The notes beneath the pieces were generated by a model, which was not told the origin of the DNA, did no database searches, and saw nothing but the letters and a program-made list of their open reading frames with translations. A stretch of DNA of 64,000 bases from Alicyclobacillus kakegawensis NBRC 103104 (lineage in GTDB: Bacteria > Bacillota > Bacilli > Alicyclobacillales > Alicyclobacillaceae). Each line of letters begins with the position of its first letter. The first letter of the stretch is position 1. The DNA lies in assembly GCF_001552655.1 (NCBI RefSeq), contig NZ_BCRP01000011.1, positions 1-64,000 of the forward strand. Reading direction: 5' to 3'. Positions 8,452 to 18,001 of the stretch are shown here, piece by piece. Position numbers and translations under genes: made by a program.

Positions 8452-9183
8452 ATGGACAAGCTGCGCATCGACAGGATGTTGACACACATGCGAGTGGCCA
8501 CGCGCAAACAGGTGAAGAAGATGATCCGCGAGGAACGAATCTTTGTCAACGGCTTGCCGGCGCGTGACCCGGGGATGTACGTGCATCCCGAGGCCGACAC
8601 GGTGGAAGTGGATGGCCGGGTGATTCCGTTTCGGAGGCACCTGTACCTGATGATGAACAAGCCGCAAGGGGTGCTGTCGGCGACGACCGACGCAGCGCAG
8701 CGGACGGTGCTGGACCTGATTGATCCGGAGCTGCGCGCGTTCGCCCCGTTTCCGGTCGGGCGCCTGGACAAGGACACGGAAGGGTTGTTGCTCCTGACCA
8801 CCGACGGCAAGCTGGCGCACCGGCTGATTTCACCCAACCGGCACGTGCCCAAACGCTACTTTGTCCGGGTGGCCGGCTTGGTAACCGAGGCGGACGCACG
8901 GGCGTTCGCCGCCGGGGTGGTGTTGGATGACGGCTACAAGACCATGCCGGGCGAACTCGCCATTCTCCGCCAGGGCGCCGAATCGGAGGTCGAACTGACG
9001 ATTTTCGAAGGGAAGTTTCATCAGGTCAAACGGATGTTTGCCGCCGTCGGCAAGCGAGTGGTATACCTCAAGCGGGTAGCCATGGGGCCGCTGGAGCTTG
9101 ATGCGTCCCTGGCCCCGGGGGCGTACCGGGAACTCTCTCCTGGTGAGCTGGACCTGCTTCAGTCCGCCGGCAGCCTGGGATAG
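8452..9183 (+). CDS. rsuA: 16S rRNA pseudouridine(516) synthase
   Basis: 243-residue RsuA-family pseudouridine synthase. An N-terminal S4 RNA-binding domain (about 1-60, KLRIDRMLTHM, FVNGLPARDPG) is followed by the catalytic domain with MMNKPQGVLSA and the active-site GRLDKDTEGLLLLT (Asp106), then FEGKFHQVKRM. It probably isomerises U516 in 16S rRNA. The ATG at 8452 is chosen for the GGAGGG/CGGAGAG just upstream; a longer in-frame opening from 8362 is not needed. It is a single gene, convergent with sbcC, with only 14 nt between the two stops. Confidence 0.92.
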   Translation: MDKLRIDRMLTHMRVATRKQVKKMIREERIFVNGLPARDPGMYVHPEADTVEVDGRVIPFRRHLYLMMNKPQGVLSATTDAAQRTVLDLIDPELRAFAPFPVGRLDKDTEGLLLLTTDGKLAHRLISPNRHVPKRYFVRVAGLVTEADARAFAAGVVLDDGYKTMPGELAILRQGAESEVELTIFEGKFHQVKRMFAAVGKRVVYLKRVAMGPLELDASLAPGAYRELSPGELDLLQSAGSLG

Positions 9184-9197
9184 GCGACACCCGAAAC

Positions 9198-12100
9198 CTA
9201 CGCCAACTCCAGTCGCACGCGGCTACCGCGTCCGGCCGGCTCAGCAGGCTGTACGATGAGGCGGCGCGGCATGCGCGCCCGCAACTCCGGAACGTGGCTG
9301 ATGACGCCAATCGTCAGTTGCTCCAGGCGCAGCCGCTCCAACGTCGACATCACCACGTCCAGCCGCTCCGCATCCAGGGTGCCAAACCCTTCATCGAGAA
9401 AGAAAAACTCGAGCGGGTGACGGCCGCGCAGTTGAATCTGGGTCGAGAGCGAGAGCGCCAGCGCCAGCGAGGTCAAGAACGTCTCGCCGCCAGAGAGCGA
9501 GGTGACCGGCCTGCGGACGCCGCCGTTGAAGTCGTCGCGCATGACAAACCGGCCGTCCGCCGCCACCTCAAGCGCATAGCGACCGCGGGTCAACTGATGC
9601 AGCCTGTCCGAGGCCATGCGCGCCACAAGTTCCAACTGCTCCTGAGCGACAAACTCGACAAACTTGTTGCCGCTGAACAGTTGCCGCAACGTCTGCAGGT
9701 TGTCCAGCTCCGCCTGCAAGGCGCGGCGCTGTTCCTCCAACCGTGTCCACTCCGCGTGGCGTCGTTCCACATCGCGCGCCGCTTCCTCCGCGCGGCCGAG
9801 TTCGCGGGTGGCCACGCTCAACGCCTCCTCCGCCTCTCGCTGCGCCTGGCAGATGGCTTCCCAAGCGTCGTCATCGACAAACCGGCCATCCAGTGTCGCG
9901 AGCAGCCGCCGCCGCTCTTCCGCCAGGCGGCGCCCCTCGTCCTCGTAGGCCTGCAACCGCGCCCTGGCTTCGGATTGCTCGGTGTCGGTAAAGCGAGCGT
10001 CGGCCACGTCCCCGATGGACGCAAACCCGGCGTCCGCCAGGGCCGCGTCCAGCGCGGCCGCAGCCGTCTCAAGCCGCGCTGTGGCCGTCTCCACCCGCGT
10101 GTGCCAAGCCGTGCGCTCCTTGTCCAGCCGCCCCAACTGCTCGCTGGCAGCCGCCAGTTCCGCCTCCGCCTGCTCCACCGCGGCCGTCAGTCTCTCGGCC
10201 TGCGTCGCCAGCTCAGCCAGCGCCTCGGCAATCGGCCGCCCGCCCGTCTCCCTGTCGAGCACGGCGGCCAGGTCGTCCGCCTTGGCGACCCAATCCTGCG
10301 TTTGCCACTCGGCGCGCCGCCGCTCCTCCGCCAGGCTCTGCAGCTCTGCGCTCACCGCCTCGAGCTTGGGCTGCACCTCTTGCTGCACTTGCCGCGCTTC
10401 CATCAACTCTTGGTTGGCCGCCTCCATTTGCCGATCCCGTTCCTCCACGTCAGCCACGGCTTGTGCCAGCCACGCCCCGGCGTACGTCGCCTGGTTGATG
10501 TCATCCTCATTCTCGTCCGCGGCCTCGGACCCAGGCCAACCAGCGGCCGCCAGGGACCCGCACCATTGCCGCCAGGCCGCACAGAGCGCGGCGCTGGCCT
10601 CCTCCGCGTCCGCCCGCGCCCGCTGCCACTCTGCCTCCGCGACAGACAACACCGCCTCGGCCCGCGCCAGCCGCTCCTGAACCTGGCGCCGCGCCTCCTC
10701 CCGCTGCGCAAGCTGCGCCTCCCATGCCGCCTGGCGCTGGCGCCAGTCCTCGAGCCCCCGGGACAACTCCTGCAGGCGCTGGTGTTCCAAGTTGAGAAAC
10801 GCGGCAAACGCCTGGCAGGCCGCCGCGTCCAAATGCACCGGCCGGGGGCCGGGTTCAAGCCCGAAAACCCCATCACCGGCCTCATCCCCGGCCCCCGCCG
10901 CGCCGTTGGCGCCGGCTGCCGGGACCTTTGCCCGTCCAATCCCCGCTGGATTCTCCCACTCCGGCCAGGCCGCGGTCACCTTTTTATACACGTCTGCCAA
11001 TTCGACCGCCTGCTCCCGGGCCGCCTGCTGGATACTCTCATACTGCGACGCCGCCACCGCCAGCTCCTGTTGATCCGCCCGTACACGCGCCTGCGCCTGA
11101 TCCAGCTCGTCCTGCGCCATCCGGAGCGCCGCTGCGGCCGTCTCCATCGCGGCCAAACCGGCCACATGGGCGGCACCGGCAGGGACGGCCAGCTGCGGGT
11201 GGTGTACACTGCCGCAGACCGGACACGGATCGCCCTCCTGCAGCCCTTCCGCCAGGAGCTGGGCCATGGCCAGCCTGTCCACCCACACGGCCTCCCCCTG
11301 CAGGCGCTGCGCCTCCCGCTGACGCGCCAAGACCCGCTCAAGCGCGCGTTCAGCCTCGGCAAGACGCTCCTGGGCCTTGGCGCAGGCCGCTTTCGCCTGT
11401 TCGCACTGCTGCACCCGCTCTTGCCAGCGCGCCAAACCGTTGCGCCAGGCCTCCCACAGGGGACGGCCGGACACCGCGAGCCGTGTCTGCCGCTGCCGCA
11501 ACTCCTCCTCGTCCAGCGGCGGCGCCAGCGCCTCCAACTGGGCTCGCGCTTCCCGCCACGCTTGCTCCACCCGCTCTTGCTCGGCGCGCAGGCGGGCAAG
11601 CTGGGCCGCGGCCGCATCCTTCGCCTCTTCCCGCTGGCGAACCCGCTGCTCGGCACGCCGCGCCTGCGCCGCCGCCTGCTGGTACCTGCCCTCGCCGTCT
11701 TTGGCCGCCTGCAGCGCCTGGCGAAGCGGGATGGGAACGCGGCTGGCGGCCAGCTTCGCCTCCGCGTCGGCCGCTTGGTGTTCGGCTGCTTGCAACTGCT
11801 GGCGCAGGTGCCGCTCAGCCGTCGTCTTGTCCGCCCACGCCCTGTCCATCGCCCGGCGCCGTTCGTCCAGTTCGGCCAGGCGTTGCCGCAAATCCAACAG
11901 TTCCCGCTCACTCTGCTGCAGAGCGGTCAACCGGTGGCGGCGCTCGGCCAGCGCAGGTTGTTGCTGCGCCAGCCTCTGTTTTGCCGCTTCAGATTGGCTG
12001 CGCAGCGCCTGTTCCCGGGCATGGGCGGCATCCCAAGCCGTCTCCGCCGCCGCCAGTTGCGTCCGGGCGGCGTCCGCCTCCAGCGCGGCCGTTTGCTGCG

Positions 12101-12989
12101 CCTCCACCACCGGCCACACAGCCTCGGCCGCCGCGGCGCGGGCCAGTCGCCCCGCCAGCTGTTGCATCGATTCCGCCTGCCGCTGGTGTTCGGCAATCCC
12201 AGCCTGGACCTGCGCCAGTTCGGCCTGGGCCGCGCGCAGCCGGCGCGCTTCATCGTACTCGGCGGACAGCTTGTCCAGCCGCTGCCGGCAGACAGCCTCC
12301 GCCAGGGCGGCCTGCGCCTCTGCCTCCCGCGCCGCCGCCAGGGCTTCCGGCGATGCGTCTCCCAGACCTTGCTGGCGATTGACCACGGCCTCATGCTGCA
12401 GCCGCCGCTCATCCCAGCGCTCCCGCAGCCGCTGCATCAACCTGTCGCCGTACCGCTCCAGCGCAAACAGGCGCTGCAGCATGCGGTTTCTGTCGGCGCC
12501 GCGCAGGTTGAGAAACTCGGCAAACCGCCCCTGGGGCAACACCACCGCCCGCGTGAAGTCGTCCAGCTCCAGGCCGAGGATGTCCTTGACGCGAGCGGTC
12601 ACTTCCGAGTCTTTGTCCGCCAGGACCACGTCGCCCCCGTCCGTCACCTCGACCAGACGGCTGCGCACGTTCTGCACGGCCACCTCGTCGCGCCGCCGGT
12701 ACGCCCGTTCCACCCGGTAACGGCGGCGGTCCTGCGCGCGGCCGATGGCAAACTCAAACGCCACCGCCAGCCGGTCCTCGGCGTGGTTGAGGATGCCGCG
12801 CGTGTTGTGATCCGCCCGCGTCACGCTGCCGAACAAGGCCAGCGTCATCGCGTCCAGGATGGAGGACTTGCCGCTGCCGGTGGGGCCAAAGATGCCGAAC
12901 ACGCCGTCTTGGGCCAACTCGGCGAACGGGATGACCTGCTCCTCGCGAAAGCTGTGCAAGCCGCGGATGCGCAGTTCAATCGGCTTCAC
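9198..12989 (-). CDS. sbcC: DNA double-strand-break nuclease ATPase subunit SbcC
   Basis: 1263-residue SMC-like ATPase that with SbcD trims hairpins and protein-blocked DNA ends. Walker A is GPTGSGKSS (35-43). Two very long Ala/Glu/Gln/Arg coiled-coil arms flank the zinc-hook CPVCGSVHHP (about 588-597). The ABC signature SLSGGETFLTS (about 1163) and Walker B FFFLDEGFGTLD follow. The start is GTG at 12989 with GAGGAGG 9 nt upstream, inside the end of sbcD (14-nt overlap, translational coupling). It is longer than most SbcC proteins, the excess being in the arms. Confidence 0.93.
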   Translation of the reverse strand: MKPIELRIRGLHSFREEQVIPFAELAQDGVFGIFGPTGSGKSSILDAMTLALFGSVTRADHNTRGILNHAEDRLAVAFEFAIGRAQDRRRYRVERAYRRRDEVAVQNVRSRLVEVTDGGDVVLADKDSEVTARVKDILGLELDDFTRAVVLPQGRFAEFLNLRGADRNRMLQRLFALERYGDRLMQRLRERWDERRLQHEAVVNRQQGLGDASPEALAAAREAEAQAALAEAVCRQRLDKLSAEYDEARRLRAAQAELAQVQAGIAEHQRQAESMQQLAGRLARAAAAEAVWPVVEAQQTAALEADAARTQLAAAETAWDAAHAREQALRSQSEAAKQRLAQQQPALAERRHRLTALQQSERELLDLRQRLAELDERRRAMDRAWADKTTAERHLRQQLQAAEHQAADAEAKLAASRVPIPLRQALQAAKDGEGRYQQAAAQARRAEQRVRQREEAKDAAAAQLARLRAEQERVEQAWREARAQLEALAPPLDEEELRQRQTRLAVSGRPLWEAWRNGLARWQERVQQCEQAKAACAKAQERLAEAERALERVLARQREAQRLQGEAVWVDRLAMAQLLAEGLQEGDPCPVCGSVHHPQLAVPAGAAHVAGLAAMETAAAALRMAQDELDQAQARVRADQQELAVAASQYESIQQAAREQAVELADVYKKVTAAWPEWENPAGIGRAKVPAAGANGAAGAGDEAGDGVFGLEPGPRPVHLDAAACQAFAAFLNLEHQRLQELSRGLEDWRQRQAAWEAQLAQREEARRQVQERLARAEAVLSVAEAEWQRARADAEEASAALCAAWRQWCGSLAAAGWPGSEAADENEDDINQATYAGAWLAQAVADVEERDRQMEAANQELMEARQVQQEVQPKLEAVSAELQSLAEERRRAEWQTQDWVAKADDLAAVLDRETGGRPIAEALAELATQAERLTAAVEQAEAELAAASEQLGRLDKERTAWHTRVETATARLETAAAALDAALADAGFASIGDVADARFTDTEQSEARARLQAYEDEGRRLAEERRRLLATLDGRFVDDDAWEAICQAQREAEEALSVATRELGRAEEAARDVERRHAEWTRLEEQRRALQAELDNLQTLRQLFSGNKFVEFVAQEQLELVARMASDRLHQLTRGRYALEVAADGRFVMRDDFNGGVRRPVTSLSGGETFLTSLALALSLSTQIQLRGRHPLEFFFLDEGFGTLDAERLDVVMSTLERLRLEQLTIGVISHVPELRARMPRRLIVQPAEPAGRGSRVRLELA

Positions 12990-14253
12990 GGGCAACAACC
13001 TCCTCGTCGGCTGCGTCGGCGGATCCATCCGAGACCGCGTCGGCACCCTCGGCGGCCAGTTCCAAAAACAGGCGCACCAGCCCATCGTCCGGCGCCACAC
13101 CGCGCTGCTTTTCGAAGAAGCGGACAAAGATTTGGTCTATCGACAGGTTGGCCAACCCCTCGCTCGGACGCAGCTCGCCGCTGCCCACAAAGACCGGACG
13201 GATGCTGACAAAACCGGGGTGCAACTGGCGCAGATTCTGCGTGTCTTGGATGGAAAGGGCTTCGGTCAGGTGGATTTCTAGATCAATCCAGGCGTTCGCG
13301 TCGCGCCCTTCCGCGACCCAGCGCGCTGCTTCCACAAGCCCGCCCCGCGCCACCCAGCGCACCAGCGGCCGACCGGCGGACAGGTGAATCTCGCGCACAG
13401 CTGCCGGTCGGGCGGGTTCCACATCCACCAGCACCACCGACTTGGCGTATCCCACCTCGGAAAAGCTGTACGCCAGGGGAGATCCGGAGTAACGCGCCGG
13501 CACCTGCGCTCCCTGTACAATCTGCGGCCGGTGCAAATGCCCGAGGGCGACATACTGGGCCGCCGCGGGAAAGGCATCCGGCGCGACAGCGTACGTGCCG
13601 CCGACTTGAATCGGGATCTCCGAGTCCGATTCAATGCCGCCTTGCACGAACAGGTGGCTCATCGCCAGGTTGACCGTGTCAGCCCGGTAGTGGGCGGCCA
13701 GCCCGGCCAGCAGGCGGGCGATGCGCTCACTGTAGCTTTTCTGCATATCCTCTTCATCCAGGCTCTGGGTCAAAAGCTCGCGCAGCCGCGCCTCCGACGG
13801 GTACGGCAGAGCCGCGATGACGGCGGTGTGCGGACAATCGGGCACGGCCACCTCCAGCCACGAGGGGCCGGCGTCCAGGCGGCGCACGCCGCCGGTATGC
13901 GGTGGACTCGGCGGCAACTCGTCGTGCGGACGGCCGATGAGCGTGATGCCGAGCCTATCCGCCAGCGGTTTGGGCGCGGCGATGCGCTCCGGGTTGTCGT
14001 GGTTGCCGGCTATCACCACCACTGCGCGCCGCCCTCCGGCGGCCAGCCGGTCCAACGCCTCGTAGAACAGCTCCTCGGCCTCCGCGCTCGGGTTGACCGT
14101 CTGGAACACGTCCCCCGCCACCAGCACCAGCTGCACACTCTCTTCCTCGCAGATGCGCACCAGTTCGTCCACAAACTGCGCCTGTTCCGGCAACCGATCC
14201 CGGCCTTCCAGGGTTTTGCCAAAGTGCCAGTCGGCCGTATGCAAGACCCGCAT
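12976..14253 (-). CDS. sbcD: DNA double-strand-break nuclease subunit SbcD
   Basis: 425-residue calcineurin-like phosphoesterase, the Mn-dependent nuclease partner of SbcC. Metal motifs are DWHFGK (8-13), AGDVFQ, GNHDNPER and, further on, GHLHRPQ. The ATG at 14253 follows GGAGG by 7 nt. It overlaps sbcC by 14 nt and begins 26 nt after the stop of the upstream GGDEF/EAL gene, so the three genes may be co-transcribed. Confidence 0.93.
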   Translation of the reverse strand: MRVLHTADWHFGKTLEGRDRLPEQAQFVDELVRICEEESVQLVLVAGDVFQTVNPSAEAEELFYEALDRLAAGGRRAVVVIAGNHDNPERIAAPKPLADRLGITLIGRPHDELPPSPPHTGGVRRLDAGPSWLEVAVPDCPHTAVIAALPYPSEARLRELLTQSLDEEDMQKSYSERIARLLAGLAAHYRADTVNLAMSHLFVQGGIESDSEIPIQVGGTYAVAPDAFPAAAQYVALGHLHRPQIVQGAQVPARYSGSPLAYSFSEVGYAKSVVLVDVEPARPAAVREIHLSAGRPLVRWVARGGLVEAARWVAEGRDANAWIDLEIHLTEALSIQDTQNLRQLHPGFVSIRPVFVGSGELRPSEGLANLSIDQIFVRFFEKQRGVAPDDGLVRLFLELAAEGADAVSDGSADAADEEVVAREAD

Positions 14254-14279
14254 CGGACTCCCTCCTCGTCCACCCGCGC

Positions 14280-16532
14280 TCACGATCCGAACTCTGCAGA
14301 GTCACTGCGCGCGGATTCCGGCTCTTCGGCCTCAAACGTGGCAGGTTCCAGCGGGGGCGACGGAACGGTGGGCGGCGCCGCAGCCGCCGTTTCCCACGCC
14401 GCAGGTGGAGAAGTAGGTGGTGCGGACGGATCGGCCGCCAGTCGGTGGGAATAAAACCACTCAAATTTATCCCCCGGCTGGGGCTCCAAAAACAGGTACC
14501 CCTGGGCCTCGTCGCAGCCGCACTGGCGCAAGCGCTGCAGCTGTTCCTCGTGCTCCACCCCTTCGGCGACCACCCGCATGCCGAGCGCGTGGGCCATCTG
14601 GATGATGCCTGAGACAATTTGGGCCGCCCTGGGATTGTCATCGAGGCCTTGGATGAACGACTGGTCCACCTTGAGTTCGTCGGCGCGGATGTGCGCGAGG
14701 TACTTCAGGGACGAATAGCCGACGCCGAAGTCGTCCACGGAGACGGCGACACCCAGGGACGAGACCTGCTCAATCACATTGGCGACGTGCTCCAAACGAT
14801 TGACGAAGGCCGACTCGGTGATCTCCAGTTCCAGACACCGGGGGTCCAGCCCGGTGTCATTCAGAACCCGCTTGAGTACCGTCAGAAAGCCGGGGTGCTC
14901 CAGCTGCACCATGGACACGTTGACGGATACCCGGATGGCCGGCAGGCCCTGCTCCTGCCACGCCCGGCTTTGGCGGCAAGCCGCCTCCAACACCCAGTTG
15001 CCGATGTCCCAGATGAGACCCGATTGTTCCGCGACGGGAATGAATCCGTCCGGCGACACCATCCCATGCGCCGGCGAATGCCAGCGGATGAGAGCCTCGA
15101 CGCCCGACAGCCGCCCGCTCGCCATGTCAATCTTCGGTTGATAATAGAGGCAAAACTCCTCACGTCGCAGCGCTTCGACCAACGCGTCGTACAGAAGGAG
15201 GCTGTCCTTCGCCCCGGTGGCCAGCTGCGGCGAATACAAGACGCAGCGCTGCCCGCCGCTCTCCTTGGCGAAATACATCGCCACGTCCGCGTGACGCAGG
15301 AGAGCTTGCGCGTGATCGCCGTGATCCGGATAGATGGAGGCGCCGATGCTGCAGTGCAGGGTCAATCGATCCTCGCTGCCGAGCCACAGGGGAGACTGGA
15401 ACCGGTCGAGGATAGCCTGCGCCAACTCCATCACGTCGCGCTCCTCGTCCACGCCGGTGGCCAGCACGGTGAACTCGTCGCCGCCCATCCGGTACACCCG
15501 CACGTTCTCGGATGCGCACTGCTTCAGCAACGCCCCGATGCGACCCAGCACCTTGTCGCCAAACTGGTGGCCGAAGGTGTCGTTCACGTCCTTGAACCCG
15601 TCAAAGTCGACAAACAGCACGCCGAACTTGCCGCCGTCCCCCGCCTGTTGAATGGCCTGGTTCAGGTCCTCATGGAACTGGCTCTGGTTGGGCAGCGAGG
15701 TCAACGGGTCCGTGTAAGCCATCTCCTGCAGCCGTCGTTGGTGCTCTTTGCGGTCGGTTATGTCCATCGCGAGCCCGTCGACGACCGCGGGCAGGTACTC
15801 GCCGTTACTGCGCGGGTACAAGGTCACCTCCAGCCAGCGTTCCTGGCCGTCTTTGCGCAGCACGCGGTATTCCAACTTGAGCGATCCGTCCGCGGGCAGC
15901 TTGTCTGGCACCAAGGCGCGATCCTCGGGGTGAATCACCCTGCGCCACAGATCGCCATCGGCCATAAACTCCTGTTCCGAGTACCCATACAACTGCTCCG
16001 TTCCGGTCCCGAAGATTGGCCGATTATGGACCACATCGTGCGAGAAGATGGCGATATGGGCGAGGGACACCACCCTCTCGATGGTCGCATGTGCCTGTTC
16101 CAAGTCTCGATACAACTGCGTGCTCTCGCAGTTGTCGGAAGTGAACACGGCCAGGCCGGTGACGGCGCCCGCCTCTACGATGGGGCAAACCCAGACCAGC
16201 GTAGGGATGATCTCGCCGTTGCGCCGCTGTTGCTTCACCAACCGCCCGTCCACGTGGCCTCGCTCCAGCACACGCTGAAACAGTTCCGCGGCATGGGACC
16301 ATTCGCTCTCTGGGATGGTCGGAATGCGCCTGCCCAGGACCTCGTCCCGCGCCCAGCCGAACATGCGCTCGACAGAGCGAGGCCAGACCGACACTGTGCC
16401 CTCTGTGTCCAGACAGTACAGGGCTCCTGGCGCCTTGTCGATCAACCATCTGGCAAACGTACGCCGGTCGATCTGCTTGCCAGCCCCGTCAGGACGGTGT
16501 GCACCCGCGGAGTATGCATCCGCTGCTGCCAT
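14280..16532 (-). CDS. PAS-PAS-GGDEF-EAL cyclic-di-GMP signalling protein
   Basis: 750-residue cytoplasmic regulator. Two PAS sensor domains (about 30-140 and 150-270, the second ending in a PAC-like MDITDRKEHQRR) precede a GGDEF diguanylate cyclase domain with an intact RMGGDEF (about 350) and an EAL phosphodiesterase domain with intact GVEALIRW (about 480), DDFGVGYSSLKYL and a final catalytic region. Both catalytic signatures look complete, so it may make and degrade cyclic di-GMP. No membrane segment is seen. The ATG at 16532 has an AGAGGGGGA site; the open frame further upstream has atypical composition. A tail after the EAL domain is rich in Pro/Ala/Ser. Confidence 0.9.
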   Translation of the reverse strand: MAAADAYSAGAHRPDGAGKQIDRRTFARWLIDKAPGALYCLDTEGTVSVWPRSVERMFGWARDEVLGRRIPTIPESEWSHAAELFQRVLERGHVDGRLVKQQRRNGEIIPTLVWVCPIVEAGAVTGLAVFTSDNCESTQLYRDLEQAHATIERVVSLAHIAIFSHDVVHNRPIFGTGTEQLYGYSEQEFMADGDLWRRVIHPEDRALVPDKLPADGSLKLEYRVLRKDGQERWLEVTLYPRSNGEYLPAVVDGLAMDITDRKEHQRRLQEMAYTDPLTSLPNQSQFHEDLNQAIQQAGDGGKFGVLFVDFDGFKDVNDTFGHQFGDKVLGRIGALLKQCASENVRVYRMGGDEFTVLATGVDEERDVMELAQAILDRFQSPLWLGSEDRLTLHCSIGASIYPDHGDHAQALLRHADVAMYFAKESGGQRCVLYSPQLATGAKDSLLLYDALVEALRREEFCLYYQPKIDMASGRLSGVEALIRWHSPAHGMVSPDGFIPVAEQSGLIWDIGNWVLEAACRQSRAWQEQGLPAIRVSVNVSMVQLEHPGFLTVLKRVLNDTGLDPRCLELEITESAFVNRLEHVANVIEQVSSLGVAVSVDDFGVGYSSLKYLAHIRADELKVDQSFIQGLDDNPRAAQIVSGIIQMAHALGMRVVAEGVEHEEQLQRLRQCGCDEAQGYLFLEPQPGDKFEWFYSHRLAADPSAPPTSPPAAWETAAAAPPTVPSPPLEPATFEAEEPESARSDSAEFGS

Positions 16533-17182
16533 GAGACTTCCCCCTCTTCTCCTAGCATGGCTCCTGCATGCGCCCGCGTGGACTAACGGGACTCCGGCAC
16601 AGAATCGAGCGGCGGATGCGATGCGGCCCGGCGCCCACGCGTCGTGGCGATGACGAACAACAAGAACCACCAAAACCAGGTGCAGCCAAGAGCGAGAATC
16701 CGGCAGCCGCACCTCAGGCGGTGGCCACGCCGCCAATCAGCCCATTGGTGACGAGACTGCCGGTGCCGGCGGCCGTGAACGACAGCCCCAGCACCCGGCC
16801 CGCGTGCGCGAAGAAGGTGTGACTGGCGACAGCAGTGATGGTCGGGAAATGGTAAAGGTCAGATAAAAGCCAGACAGACAAATGGACCCCCTCGAAATGG
16901 CGAAGAGACAGACTGGGAACCAAAACCGCTTCAATCCGCGCCCTCCCTGGTCACTGTCCGGGCTCCCTGACGCACCCAGATCTACACAACTTCATTGTAT
17001 ACCTGCGGACAGGCTGCGGAAAGCGGTCCAACCGGAGACAGGGAGATGATTCTCCCAGGATAGATGGGTCCTGGCAAACACTCGGATTGAGGGAGGCGGC
17101 CAGTGGGCGGTATCATGGGGAAGTGGCGGCTCATCGGCGCGCCTGTCTGCGCGCGCAAAACTGCAGCAAGGGAGACCTCGGC
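16533..17182. other. 650-nt intergenic region, no convincing gene
   Basis: This is the divergent gap between the GGDEF/EAL gene and the TauE-type permease. Open frames exist on both strands (for example a minus frame ending GGVATA at about 16714) but none has a ribosome-binding site plus recognisable protein. It must contain the promoters of the two flanking genes; I could not pick a strong one. Confidence 0.4.
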
Positions 17183-17950
17183 GTGGATCACCTGCATTTG
17201 ACGTTCGGACTGATGTCGTTTTTGTTTCTCTCTGGTTTTGTGGCCGCCTTCATCGATTCGACGGTGGGCGGCGGCGGACTGGTCACCCTGCCTTCGCTGC
17301 TGTTGGCCGGGCTGCCGCCGGCGCTGGCACTTGGGACCAACAAGCTGGCCAGCACGATGTCCTCCTTGACCAGCACGCTCAGCTACCTGAAAAGTGGGAA
17401 AGTCGACTTTCGCCTGACCCGCTGGTTGTTCCCGCTCTCGGTTGCCGGTTCTATCCTCGGTGCGGACTTGGCCCGCCATCTGCCTTCCGAGTTCCTGAAA
17501 CCGCTGGTCGTCGTGTTGCTGGTGGCGGTCACCGTCTACACCATCTGGAAGAAGGACTTCGGCCTGCGCGAAGCCCGCCGCAAGTTGACCGCCCAGCTTG
17601 TCGCCGCGTTGGCTGGGCTGGCCCTCACGATTGGATTCTACGACGGCTTTTTCGGCCCCGGCACCGGGTCTTTTCTCATTTTTCTGTTTGTGTTTCTTGG
17701 TTGCGACTACGTGGCGGCGTCGGGCAACGCGAAAGTGCTTAACTTCGGCAGCAACATCGGCGCTTTGGCCACGTTTTACTGGCTGCGCGCCGTCGATTGG
17801 CGCATCGGGGTCATCATGGGCGTCGGAATGGTGTTCGGAGCGGTGGTCGGATCGCAGGTGGCGATTCGCAAAGGCGCAGCTTACGTGCGCCCGATTTTCA
17901 TTCTGGTGACGGTGATACTGATAGGTAAGCAGGTATGGAACTGGTTTTGA
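17183..17950 (+). CDS. TauE/SafE-family membrane permease (probable sulfite/organosulfonate exporter)
   Basis: 255-residue polytopic membrane protein of the TauE/SafE (DUF81) family. It has about eight hydrophobic segments and the family motifs FIDSTVGGGGLVTLPSLL near the N-terminus and its half-repeat FYDGFFGPGTGSFLIF in the middle, plus the loop GNAKVLNFGSN. The family exports sulfite, sulfonates or related anions. The start is GTG at 17183 with AAGGGAG 8 nt upstream; an earlier frame opening lacks a site. It is monocistronic and convergent with lplA. Confidence 0.85.
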   Translation: MDHLHLTFGLMSFLFLSGFVAAFIDSTVGGGGLVTLPSLLLAGLPPALALGTNKLASTMSSLTSTLSYLKSGKVDFRLTRWLFPLSVAGSILGADLARHLPSEFLKPLVVVLLVAVTVYTIWKKDFGLREARRKLTAQLVAALAGLALTIGFYDGFFGPGTGSFLIFLFVFLGCDYVAASGNAKVLNFGSNIGALATFYWLRAVDWRIGVIMGVGMVFGAVVGSQVAIRKGAAYVRPIFILVTVILIGKQVWNWF

Positions 17951-18001
17951 AGGAAGCTGCTCATCCCAGCGCTCGGCCAATCGGCGATACAGTTGTAAGA
18001 T

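Noticed and set aside
10928-12382. 484-codon Pro/Ala-rich plus frame
   Set aside because: Another shadow of the SbcC coiled coil.
9294-13208. 1304-codon open frame opposite sbcC
   Set aside because: It is the mirror of the coiled-coil SbcC gene; the GC-rich third-position bias keeps the opposite frame open. No motif is present.
16714-16923. 69-codon minus frame ending GGVATA
   Set aside because: No ribosome-binding site and no recognisable family; composition is mixed, so I could not support it as a gene.
16982-17980. 332-codon minus frame over the TauE/SafE permease
   Set aside because: Gln/Arg/His-rich shadow; the plus strand encodes a clear membrane protein.
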